Source: JANXLS01 sp038227045 (GTDB taxonomy: Bacteria > Planctomycetota > SZUA-567 > H5-PLA8). From it: DNA of 20,036 bases. A program made the translations under genes and the position numbers. Each line of letters starts with the position of its first letter. Position 1 is the stretch's first letter. Positions 7,347-15,532 of this stretch are shown in pieces. The notes beneath the pieces are model-generated. The model was not told the DNA's origin and did no database searches. It worked only from the letters and a program-made list of their open reading frames with translations. The stretch covers positions 1 to 20,036 of the forward strand of contig JBBRQD010000097.1 in NCBI GenBank assembly GCA_038227045.1, in the 5' to 3' direction.

Positions 7347-10300
7347 ATGGCCGAACCCGCGTTGCCGGACCCTCGTGCGCAAGCCTTTTTGGCCACGCTG
7401 GTCGCGAGCCTTGGCACTCAAGCCCTGGAGCACACCGACCCCGGCCGAACCTTGAATTCTGCAACCGCTGCGGAGAGCGGCCAGGCGGACGTTGGCACAA
7501 TTGTACAGCCGCTGCGTCAAGCCGATATCCCGACGATTCAACGTCCGACGACTGGCGACGTACCGACGCTTATTGGCGGCGTGCCTACCATAAAAGCCGA
7601 TCCAGCCGTCGCCGTTCGTGCGACGCGCAGTTCGCAACAAAGCGAAAATCTGGCGCGTTGGAGCGAATTTACGATTCGCGACCTGGTTGGCAGAGGCGGC
7701 ATGGGCGAGATTTTTCGCGCCGGCCAGAACGCCTTGCACCGTGAAGTCGCGATCAAGAAAATCATCCCCGAACATCTCGAGTCCCGCGGCGCGGCACAGA
7801 TGGAGCAATCCTTCATCTCCGAGGCGCTGATCACCGGATTCCTCGACCACCCCAACATCGTTCCCGTTTATGCGTTGGGGCGCGACAATGACGGCAAGTG
7901 GTTTTTCACGATGAAGATGGTGCGCGGCATTGAATGGCGGCATTTGCTGCATCCGGATCGATGCAAGAATCCGGAGGTGCGCGCAGACGCTCTCACGCGC
8001 AATCTAGACATCGACGATCCCGTTCGCCGCGTTGCACATCTCGAAGAGAATTTGCGGATTCTTTTGTCGATCTGCAATGCAGTGGCTTTTGCGCACTCCA
8101 AGAAAATCATCCACCGCGACTTGAAACCCGAGAACGTCATGGTTGGCGCGTTTGGCGAAGTGCTGGTGATGGATTGGGGTCTGGCGGTGGATGTCTCTGA
8201 GATTCCGCCCCAGCCTGGCAGCCACGAACGCCGAGTGCCGTCGCGCGCCGAATGCGGCATGGGCGGCACGCCGTCGTACATGGCCCCCGAACAGGTGGCG
8301 ACTGATGCCAACGGCCGTTACACCGGTGTGAATTTGAACTGCTGGACGGACGTGTTTCTTCTCGGAGCAATGCTGCACGAATTGCTGACCGGAAATCCGC
8401 CGTTCGACGGGCATTCGATCAGCGCCGTGTTGCAGAAAGTCGCCGCGTGCGCGCCGCCCGGTTTGGCCGATGCCATTCCGGCGGAACTGGCGGCGATCTG
8501 CCGCAAAGCGATGGCGAAGAACTCGGGCGAACGGTATCCCGACGCGATGGAATTCATGCGCGCCTTGAACGATTTTTTAAAGCATCGCGAGTCTGCCGCG
8601 ATCGCCGCGAAAGCGGAGCGCGAAGCGAAAGTTCAGGATATTCCCAGCCTTGCGCGCGCGGTCGTGTTGTATGACCAGGCGCTGGAACTGTGGCCCGGCA
8701 ACATGTCCGCGCAGGATGCCGTGCGCCAGTCGCGAACCGTGCTGGCTCAAATGGAGCGCAAAGCACACACGACGCGGCTCGCGCTCTTCGCGGCAGTGGC
8801 CTGCATTGTCGCGGGCCTGGCCATCGGGTTCTTCTGGATTCGCAACGAACAGCAAAAAGCCATGATGTCGATGGTCGAAGAGAAGAAGGCGAAAAGCGCG
8901 GCTCTGGTCTCAATGGTGGAAGAAAAAAGAGCAAAAGACGTGGCAATGACCGCCGCGCACGATGAAGCGGTGACGATGTCCAAAGGCCTCGTCGCTCAGG
9001 GCGATGCGTACCTCGTTGCGAATCGGCATCTTGAAGCTTTCGAGAGATATCAAAAGGCATGGGGAAAATTCGAGCAGCTTGGCGAACCCACGGCGATGGC
9101 CGAATGGGGCATGTGGGCCTATTACAATGAAGTCGATACGCCTCTGCTGACACTCTCCGATTCAGAGAGAAAAGACGGCCTCGGCGCGGTGCTCTTTTCG
9201 CCCGATGGAACGCGGGCCTTGTCCACTGGCGACGACAATTCATTGAGGCTGTGGGATGTGGCGTCCGGGATTCAAATCACGGCATTGAAAGGGAACGCAG
9301 CGGGCGTGCTGGCCCTCGCATTCTCCTCTGACGGAACGCGCGCACTTTCCGCAGGCGAAGACAAGACGATTCGGCTCTGGGATTTGACCCGCGGAACACA
9401 GTTGCGCGACTACAGCGGGCTGAAGGAAAAACCAAAATGGGTCGCGTTTTCCAAGGACGATCAGCAGGTCTTGGCGGGAAGCGGCAATCTGTCGATACAC
9501 ACCTGGAACTCCGAGAGCGGTGTGATGGTCAATGAATTCAAAAGAGCAAATGAGATCATTATCAGCGAAACATATTCACCGGTTACACAGCGCACTTTGT
9601 CCGGCGGAACGAACAATGTGCTGTGTCTTTGGGATGTTGCGAAAACGAGCAAATTGCAGGAGTTCAACAGGAGCAAGGATATAAGTAACTTGATTTATAG
9701 TGTCGCCATCTCCCGCGATGGAACGCGCGCGCTGTCCAGCGGATCGGATAAAATAACCCGCCTGTGGAACCTTGAGAATGCCACTGAATTGCGCGCATTC
9801 AACGGCCACAACGCAGCGGTCTTCAGCACCGGTTTTTCCGCCGATGCAAAACTGGCGCTGACCGGAAGCTGGGATAAAACGCTGAAGCTTTGGGAGACCG
9901 AAACCGGCGCGCTCCGGAGCCAGTTCATCGGACATGCCAATAGTGTCGTCAGCAGTTCGCTGTCGCCGAACGGACGAAACGTCCTGTCCAGAAGCCTGGA
10001 CCGGACGTTGAAACTCTGGGACACGTCAAGCCGCATGAAGGTGTTGGAGTACAAGGGAAACACGGGAGGAATCGAGTGCATTGCATTCTCCCCAAACGGA
10101 AAACTTGCGCTCTCCGGGGCCGGCATCGCCATCAAAGTGTGGGACGTGGAAAGCGGGTTGGAAATCAGGAATTTCAGAGGCTTGGCCAATACCGCCGTCT
10201 TTCTTCCCGACGGCAGGCGCGTCGTGACCGCCAGCATTCAAGGATTGATCCAAACCTGGGATCTGCAAACTGGCCAGAAGTCCGCTGAAATTAGCGTGCC

Positions 10301-11654
10301 TTTAAAATGCGCGGACTTTTCGTCCGACGGCAAATTCGTTCTGGCTGCGGGAACTATCGCAGGGGGGAAGAGCGATTCGTTTAAGCTGTGGGATGTGGAA
10401 AGCGGCAAGGTCGTTCGCGAATTTAAATTGGACGCGGCCGATTTCTATTGCGTGGCGCTTTCGCCGGATGGCAAGGACGCGTTGTCCATTACCACGGACG
10501 GTGTCATGAAACTCTGGAATGTTGCGAACGGCAGGGAGGTCCAACAAATCTTACCTGGAGCGGGTGCATTTTATTGTGCCGTATTTTCGCCTGACGGCAG
10601 GCGTGTGATGACCGGCAATATCGACGGAACCGTGCAACTGTGGGATGTGGCGAGCGGCGCGGCGTTGCGCGATTTCAAAGGCCACGCGGAACAGGTCAAG
10701 AGCCTGGCGTTTTCCCGCGATGGCAAATACGCCGTTACAGGAAGCAGGGACAAGACCGTAAAACTGTGGGACGTGGAAAGCGGCGCGGAAGTGCGCGAAT
10801 TTAAAGGGCACAGCGACGCGGTGTCGAGTGTCCTGTTCTCGCCCGACGGCAAACGCATCCTCTCCGGCGGCTATGACAGCGCGCTGAAACTATGGGACGG
10901 CGCGTACCCCGCACGCTATCGCGCATTCGAACGACGCCTGCCGGAAACTCAAGCGCAGTTGGCGCTCGATCGGAACAACGGCGCCGCGTTAAAGACATTG
11001 GGCGAATGGTATGCATTCCGGGGCATCGACGACCGCGCCGCGGTGATTCTCGAACGCGCGCGCTCGAAAGACGCGGACATCGCCCCATTGCCGCTCGCCC
11101 GATCCTATGTTCGGCTCGGCGATCTGCCGTCGGCGATCTACTATTTCGAATTGGCGCTATCGCGGCTTCGCAACTCGCCACTTCCGACCGAAACAGGGGA
11201 GCGTGCGGAGCGCACCGCGGACGACATGCAACTGAGCATCTGCGTCAGGGAACTGCGTCTCAAGCACATCGACGCCCTAAAATTGAAGCGGGACCGCTAC
11301 GCGTACTTGGTGGCCATTCACGACTTTCTCGCGGTGTACGAGCGCGAAATAAATGTGCCGTCTCTGCTGGCGCGAAATTTCAATTATTACGCCTGGAACC
11401 TGCTGACGGACCCCGACGCCGTTCTCCGCGACCCGAAAGCCGCGCTGCCGCTCGCTCGAAGAGCCGTGGAGTTGACTGAAAACTCCGATCCTGCGTCGCT
11501 CGATGTGCTGGCCCTGGCGCTGTTTCGCAACGACTTCAAGGCGGAGGCGTTGCAAGCGATGAAGAAAGCGATGACTCTCTTGCCTAAGGAAATGAGCGCC
11601 AAAGAGCGCAAAGAATATGAGGATCAACTCAAAGAAATCGAAGCCGGGCAATGA
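7347..11654 (+). CDS. Membrane Ser/Thr protein kinase with 14 WD40 repeats
   Basis: The 1435-aa protein starts with a disordered segment holding three Pro-Thr motifs (IPTIQ, VPTLI, VPTIK; about 61-83). A Hanks-type kinase follows (about 108-412): GRGGMGEI glycine loop, Lys137 in VAIKK, HRDLKPEN with Asp258, DWGLA with Asp276 in place of DFG, and GGTPSYMAPEQ. All catalytic residues are present. One membrane span (about 475-497) precedes a coiled segment with a duplicated SMVEEK(K/R)AK motif. Residues about 610-1185 hold 14 WD40 repeats (FSPDG...LWDV), enough for two seven-bladed propellers and presumably outside the cytoplasm. A helical TPR-like tail ends the protein. I chose the ATG at 7347 because GGAG lies seven bases upstream; a GTG at 7329 is possible. 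The ligand and targets are unknown. Confidence 0.93.
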   Translation: MAEPALPDPRAQAFLATLVASLGTQALEHTDPGRTLNSATAAESGQADVGTIVQPLRQADIPTIQRPTTGDVPTLIGGVPTIKADPAVAVRATRSSQQSENLARWSEFTIRDLVGRGGMGEIFRAGQNALHREVAIKKIIPEHLESRGAAQMEQSFISEALITGFLDHPNIVPVYALGRDNDGKWFFTMKMVRGIEWRHLLHPDRCKNPEVRADALTRNLDIDDPVRRVAHLEENLRILLSICNAVAFAHSKKIIHRDLKPENVMVGAFGEVLVMDWGLAVDVSEIPPQPGSHERRVPSRAECGMGGTPSYMAPEQVATDANGRYTGVNLNCWTDVFLLGAMLHELLTGNPPFDGHSISAVLQKVAACAPPGLADAIPAELAAICRKAMAKNSGERYPDAMEFMRALNDFLKHRESAAIAAKAEREAKVQDIPSLARAVVLYDQALELWPGNMSAQDAVRQSRTVLAQMERKAHTTRLALFAAVACIVAGLAIGFFWIRNEQQKAMMSMVEEKKAKSAALVSMVEEKRAKDVAMTAAHDEAVTMSKGLVAQGDAYLVANRHLEAFERYQKAWGKFEQLGEPTAMAEWGMWAYYNEVDTPLLTLSDSERKDGLGAVLFSPDGTRALSTGDDNSLRLWDVASGIQITALKGNAAGVLALAFSSDGTRALSAGEDKTIRLWDLTRGTQLRDYSGLKEKPKWVAFSKDDQQVLAGSGNLSIHTWNSESGVMVNEFKRANEIIISETYSPVTQRTLSGGTNNVLCLWDVAKTSKLQEFNRSKDISNLIYSVAISRDGTRALSSGSDKITRLWNLENATELRAFNGHNAAVFSTGFSADAKLALTGSWDKTLKLWETETGALRSQFIGHANSVVSSSLSPNGRNVLSRSLDRTLKLWDTSSRMKVLEYKGNTGGIECIAFSPNGKLALSGAGIAIKVWDVESGLEIRNFRGLANTAVFLPDGRRVVTASIQGLIQTWDLQTGQKSAEISVPLKCADFSSDGKFVLAAGTIAGGKSDSFKLWDVESGKVVREFKLDAADFYCVALSPDGKDALSITTDGVMKLWNVANGREVQQILPGAGAFYCAVFSPDGRRVMTGNIDGTVQLWDVASGAALRDFKGHAEQVKSLAFSRDGKYAVTGSRDKTVKLWDVESGAEVREFKGHSDAVSSVLFSPDGKRILSGGYDSALKLWDGAYPARYRAFERRLPETQAQLALDRNNGAALKTLGEWYAFRGIDDRAAVILERARSKDADIAPLPLARSYVRLGDLPSAIYYFELALSRLRNSPLPTETGERAERTADDMQLSICVRELRLKHIDALKLKRDRYAYLVAIHDFLAVYEREINVPSLLARNFNYYAWNLLTDPDAVLRDPKAALPLARRAVELTENSDPASLDVLALALFRNDFKAEALQAMKKAMTLLPKEMSAKERKEYEDQLKEIEAGQ

Positions 11655-11655
11655 C

Positions 11656-12360
11656 TCACGGTTTCAACGCATTCAGAAGCACTTTTTCAAACGCTGCGTC
11701 CAGCTTTCCATCCTTCTCGAGCAGTCCGCCTTTCCAAAGCAATTTGCCGTCTCGTCCAAACAGCAGCGTCGCCGGCAGCGCTTTGATTTCGCAAAAGTCA
11801 AAAAGCGCGTCCGCGTTGGAAAGCACCGGGTAATTTATTTTCTTTGGGAAATTGGCCCGAAATTCCTCGACGGTCGCCTTCTTCTCCGGCGATATGAAGG
11901 CGAAGACAAAACCCTCGGGCGCGTATTTCGCGTATAGCGCGTTGTTGGCCGGAATCGACTCGACGCAGCTTCCGCAGACCGTCGTAAAGAAATCGATCAA
12001 CAGCACTTTATTTTTGATATCCGGCGCAACGCCATTCTCGGTCATCCAGTCGCCTTTTAGATCTGGAATCGGGGCGCCGAGTTTCAAACCCAATTCGGGT
12101 TCGGCGGCGTTCGCTTCGAGCGGCTCTTTCGCGCGATTCACTTTCTCTTGATCGAGAAGTTTTTGAAATTCCGGCGGCAGCACAAGCGCGTTGGGATCCT
12201 CATTCGGTAAAACAGTTGTCGCCGAAATGACTGTACTCATGGGCGACTCGGTCCGCCCTCCGTGGTGTCCACGGGAAATAACAAACGCCACGTAGCCACC
12301 TATAACTAAGAGAGTTGAGATGATGAATGCAACCATGATCCAGATGATTTTCGTGACCAT
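11656..12360 (-). CDS. Membrane-anchored TlpA/ResA-like thioredoxin protein
   Basis: The 234-aa product has an N-terminal membrane anchor (residues about 4-28, IIWIMVAFIISTLLVIGGYVAFVI), a linker, and a thioredoxin fold from about residue 97. The redox motif is Cys129-Gly-Ser-Cys132, in FFTTVCGSC, where the usual Trp before the first Cys is replaced by Val. The cis-proline segment is present (KALPATLLFG). Proteins of this kind reduce or exchange disulfides in the periplasm, for example in cytochrome c maturation, but no partner gene is seen here. GGAG lies eight bases before the ATG. The gene is convergent with the kinase gene, the two stops being separated by a single base. It is a paralogue of the next minus-strand gene, sharing the YAP(E/Q)GFV block and the GKL(L/V)WKG strand. 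Confidence 0.9.
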   Translation of the reverse strand: MVTKIIWIMVAFIISTLLVIGGYVAFVISRGHHGGRTESPMSTVISATTVLPNEDPNALVLPPEFQKLLDQEKVNRAKEPLEANAAEPELGLKLGAPIPDLKGDWMTENGVAPDIKNKVLLIDFFTTVCGSCVESIPANNALYAKYAPEGFVFAFISPEKKATVEEFRANFPKKINYPVLSNADALFDFCEIKALPATLLFGRDGKLLWKGGLLEKDGKLDAAFEKVLLNALKP

Positions 12361-12390
12361 ATATCGCGCTCCAATTATGAATGTGGAACG

Positions 12391-12472
12391 AAGTAGGACG
12401 GACTGCCAGTCCGTCCAGGATCGAATCCGCGTTTTGAGTTAAAACTGGACGGGCTGGCAGCCCGTCCTACTT
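12391..12472. repeat. Twin-palindrome element B (26-bp arms), supplies a stop codon
   Basis: Arm 12391-12416 and the reverse complement of arm 12447-12472 agree at 24 of 26 bases. Each arm is itself a hairpin: GGACGGACT-GCC-AGTCCGTCC and GGACGGGCT-GGC-AGCCCGTCC. The two arm differences are paired changes (A:T against G:C) that keep each inner hairpin intact. The second arm overlaps the last codon and the TAG of the minus-strand gene ending at 12467. The spacer is 30 bp. Confidence 0.75.
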
Positions 12473-13561
12473 CTCCGCCAGTGCCGTGGTCAACGCTTTC
12501 TCGAAATCGGGGTTCAATAAGCCGTCGCGCTTTTCGAGTTGCGCGCCCTTCCAGACCAGCTTTCCGCTTCGATCATAAAGAAACATCGACGGCATGAGCT
12601 CGATGCCGTAATCGGTAAACGCTTTGTCGGTGGATACCAGCAGCGGGTAGCGGATTTCGACGGTCTTCTTAAATTCGTCAAGCACTGCCTTCGTGTCCGT
12701 GGATATGCCGGCCAGCACGAAGCCTTGTGGCGCATACTTTTCATAGATTTTGTTGTTGGATGGAATCGCCGCGACACACGGCCCGCAGAACGTAGCCCAA
12801 AAATCGAGCAGCACAACGTTGCCTTTCAACACCGGATCTTTCCCCGCCGGGGAAATCCACTGGCCCGTGACGGGAATGTACGCAGAACCCAAAGCCGGCG
12901 TGGCAATTTCCGCTACGGGATCAACTTTCTTTTCCGCGGATCCCGCTGCCTTCGATACCGGCGCACCCTTGAGTTCGGCGAGCGCCTGGGTCAGCGCCTT
13001 TTCGAACGAACTGTTAATGGAGCCGTCCGGGTTGTCGAGTTGCAGGCCTTTCCAAATCATCTTGCCCTCTTTGTTGAACAGAAACGTCGACGGCGTAAAT
13101 TCAATCTGATACGCGGCAAACACGTCGAGGTTTGAAGCCAGCAGGGGATAGCGTACCTCGACATTTTTCTTAAAATCTTCCAGCGCGGCCTTCGAGTCGA
13201 TCGAAACGCCCGCGAACACCAGTCCTTGTGGCGCGTACTGTTCGTAAATCTTGTTGTTGCCCGGAAACGCCGCGATGCACGGCCCGCAGAATGTGCCCCA
13301 AAAATCCAGCAGTACTACTTTGTCCTTAAGTTCCGGCCCTTTTCCGTCGGGGGTCACCCAGGTGCCGGTGACCGCGGGCATGGCGGTATTCAACGCGAGA
13401 GACGGTTCGAGCGTGTTCGCACCCCCGGAGTTTTGCTTCGCCTTGCGGCAATTGGCGCAATCGCAATTGGCCGCATTGGCCTGCCAGGTTTTGTAGCCAT
13501 AAACGCCGCCCAATACGAGCATTGCAGCGATCCACAATGCAATGAGTCTGCCTTGAGTCAT
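12467..13561 (-). CDS. Membrane-anchored protein with two thioredoxin (TlpA-like) domains
   Basis: The 364-aa protein has an N-terminal membrane segment (LIALWIAAMLVLGGVYGY), a short Cys-rich stretch NCDCANCRK (Cys33, 35, 38), and two tandem thioredoxin domains. Domain 1 (about 64-198) carries Cys92-Gly-Pro-Cys95; domain 2 (about 228-364) carries Cys259-Gly-Pro-Cys262. The two are clear internal duplicates: FCGPC(I/V)AA(F/I)P, NNKIYE(Q/K)YAPQG and (V/I)RYPLL recur at the same spacing. Both have cis-Pro loops (TPST, MPSM). It probably acts as a periplasmic disulfide reductase or isomerase with two active sites. I favour the ATG at 13561 over a GTG four codons upstream, which would overlap the likely GGAG ribosome binding site. 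The TAG stop lies inside repeat element B. Confidence 0.9.
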   Translation of the reverse strand: MTQGRLIALWIAAMLVLGGVYGYKTWQANAANCDCANCRKAKQNSGGANTLEPSLALNTAMPAVTGTWVTPDGKGPELKDKVVLLDFWGTFCGPCIAAFPGNNKIYEQYAPQGLVFAGVSIDSKAALEDFKKNVEVRYPLLASNLDVFAAYQIEFTPSTFLFNKEGKMIWKGLQLDNPDGSINSSFEKALTQALAELKGAPVSKAAGSAEKKVDPVAEIATPALGSAYIPVTGQWISPAGKDPVLKGNVVLLDFWATFCGPCVAAIPSNNKIYEKYAPQGFVLAGISTDTKAVLDEFKKTVEIRYPLLVSTDKAFTDYGIELMPSMFLYDRSGKLVWKGAQLEKRDGLLNPDFEKALTTALAEK

Positions 13562-13709
13562 GGGTATTTCCACTCCGCCGATTCGGAAAAAGACAACGCC
13601 GCTGCCACAAATTTAAAGTTAGACGCGCATGACACGCATTCTATCAAACTCCTCGAATGTTATCGCGAACGCACCGGTCTGCATGGCGAGAAAACAATTT
13701 TAAAAGCAG

Positions 13710-13738
13710 TTGCCGTTTTACTCAGAATGCCGCATACT
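13710..13738 (+). promoter_or_regulatory. Possible sigma-70-type promoter upstream of porin gene
   Basis: TTGCCG (13710-13715) and CATACT (13733-13738) are separated by 17 bp and each matches the consensus at four of six bases. It points toward the porin gene about 115 bp downstream. The match is modest. Confidence 0.3.
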
Positions 13739-13776
13739 GACCGGCGTTCACGAACTCTTCCGGTATCCTAGTCAGC

Positions 13777-13800
13777 TTCATTGTCACGATGACAAATGAA
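13777..13800. promoter_or_regulatory. Inverted repeat in porin leader
   Basis: TTCATTGTCA and TGACAAATGAA face each other across CGA, with one unpaired base. The site lies 52-76 bp before the porin ATG and just downstream of the possible promoter, where it could serve as an operator or as a hairpin in the 5' leader. Confidence 0.4.
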
Positions 13801-13852
13801 GATTTGTAACGCGATTTTCAGGATCGCCACGAAACGTATGGAGTGACTCGAA

Positions 13853-15457
13853 ATGAAGGGAAGAACTATCATCCGCGTACTATTATTGACGGTCGTGGCC
13901 GTGTCCGTTATCGCGGTCCGCGCCGGCGAATCGAACGACCCAACCAGCATGGCCAACGAGATCAAGGAATTGCGCAAGGAATTGGCGGAGGTTAAGAGCG
14001 AACTGCTCAAGCCGCCGGAAGAGACCTTGCATGCCGTGGATGCGTTAAATCACACGCAGGGGGATGGCGGCAGCAACGGAAACCCAGTGACGACACGCAA
14101 CGGCAAACTGGTCATCCATGGCCTGTTGCAAGTCTGGTATCAATACATCCAGAACGACAGCAAGGGATGGGAAGACGCCACGCGAGTGTTGGGATCGAGC
14201 CCCGCATCATTCGGTTCGAACCAGACCCGCGACAACGACACCTTCCGGATTCGCCGCGCGGAAATCTGCTTCGACTACAGTCTGAGCGAGGAGATCAGTT
14301 CGCACGTCAGAATCGATCCGGCCGCAATGGCGCTGGGCTTCCCCGGCGTGCCGAGCAATCAGGCTCCCTTTTATAATGCCGGCTTCCAGGCCATAAACGG
14401 GCAGGGGCAATTCGGGCAGGGTTGTCCGACGACACCCGGAATGACGCTCTGCAGCGCCGGCATCGGGAATCCGTACAACGAGATCGTGCGCAACGGCGGC
14501 GGCGATGCCAGCAAACTGCTCCAGGAAGCGTACATCAACTATCACAATATCTGCTTTTTGCCCTGCCACGACGTCCAGATCGGCGAGATGAAACGCCGCT
14601 TGGGCGAAGAAGGCTACCGCGACAACGGCGAACTGGATTTCGCGGAACGCGCAATGATCACGCAAGTCGCCGACGACTACGACCTGGGCGTCCAGATTCA
14701 CGGCTCGTTTTTCTGCAATCGGCTGCAATATTGGGCCGGCATTTTCGACGGCGCGGGCACCGCTTTTCAGAGCCGCTCGAACCGATCCGACGACAACGAC
14801 AAAAAGGATTTCATGGGAAGTGTTGTTGGGCGTCCGATCTGGGAGAACTGCTTCTGGGGCAGCCTTGAATTGGGCTACAGCGGCCTGTTCGGAAAGGGCG
14901 GCGAATCGGCAGGCAACGATCCCATCACTAATCCGAACAACGGCTTGAACCGCGCCCACACCGCGCACGGCAATCAATATGCGTGGCTGTACTACGCGCC
15001 GGGCGCGGCGCTCAAGGGCTTGTGGCTGCGCAGCGAATGGGGCCAGTACCGCGACCGCTTCGCGCCGGGAGAAGCGGTGACAGGTTTGTTCAACTACACC
15101 AACGATCCCAAGCCCTTCAACATCTATGGCTACTATGGATCGATTGGCTATCGTTTCGGCGATTCGGCTATCGCCCACTGCGTGCCGTGCTGGATGCGCA
15201 GCATGGAAGTGGCCTATCGCCACGAGCAGATGGAGAATCTCTTCTACCAGAATCTACAGGACACCAACCGGGGATTGGATGTGTTTCGAACGACCGTGGA
15301 CACTCTGGGGTTGAATTATTACATCAAGGGAAGCCAGGCGAAGATCCAGCTCAACTACAATTTCGTGAAAGAGCAGCACGACCACAGCACCGGCGACCGC
15401 CAGATTCGAGAAGTGCGCAACGACAATCTGGTCCTCAATTTCCAAGTCGCGTTTTAA
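13853..15457 (+). CDS. Outer-membrane porin, OprO/OprP-like
   Basis: The 534-aa product begins with a signal peptide (KGRTIIRVLLLTVVAVSVIAVRA, cleavage likely before GES). A short coiled coil (about residues 33-58, EIKELRKELAEVKSELL) follows, of the kind that trimerises or tethers outer-membrane porins. A beta-barrel then starts at GKLVIHGLLQVWYQY. The segment IGEMKRRLGEEGYRDNGELD and the following DYDLGVQIHGSFFCN resemble the phosphate-selective porin family. The chain ends in LVLNFQVAF, with the terminal Phe recognised by the BAM assembly machinery. It carries nine cysteines (for example CFLPC, CVPC, GCPTTP), unusual for a porin. GGAG lies nine bases before the ATG. The family is secure at superfamily level; the phosphate preference is not shown here. 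Confidence 0.85.
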   Translation: MKGRTIIRVLLLTVVAVSVIAVRAGESNDPTSMANEIKELRKELAEVKSELLKPPEETLHAVDALNHTQGDGGSNGNPVTTRNGKLVIHGLLQVWYQYIQNDSKGWEDATRVLGSSPASFGSNQTRDNDTFRIRRAEICFDYSLSEEISSHVRIDPAAMALGFPGVPSNQAPFYNAGFQAINGQGQFGQGCPTTPGMTLCSAGIGNPYNEIVRNGGGDASKLLQEAYINYHNICFLPCHDVQIGEMKRRLGEEGYRDNGELDFAERAMITQVADDYDLGVQIHGSFFCNRLQYWAGIFDGAGTAFQSRSNRSDDNDKKDFMGSVVGRPIWENCFWGSLELGYSGLFGKGGESAGNDPITNPNNGLNRAHTAHGNQYAWLYYAPGAALKGLWLRSEWGQYRDRFAPGEAVTGLFNYTNDPKPFNIYGYYGSIGYRFGDSAIAHCVPCWMRSMEVAYRHEQMENLFYQNLQDTNRGLDVFRTTVDTLGLNYYIKGSQAKIQLNYNFVKEQHDHSTGDRQIREVRNDNLVLNFQVAF

Positions 15458-15461
15458 AGTA

Positions 15462-15517
15462 CGTAGTCCCGCCTTCAGGCGGTCTTTGTTTCCCGACCGC
15501 CTGAAGGCGGGACTACG
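15462..15517. repeat. Twin-palindrome element C (perfect 23-bp arms)
   Basis: Arm 15462-15484 and arm 15495-15517 are exact reverse complements across a 10-bp spacer. Each arm also folds on itself (CCGCC-TTCA-GGCGG). It starts four bases after the porin stop codon and ends 15 bases before the stop of the convergent rhodanese gene, a good position for a bidirectional terminator. Confidence 0.8.
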
Positions 15518-15532
15518 AACGAATTACGAACT

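Noticed and set aside
14207..15223. Minus-strand open frame (338 codons) opposite the porin gene
   Set aside because: Composition is Ala/Val/Arg-biased without motifs, and it is antisense to a gene with signal peptide and terminal Phe.
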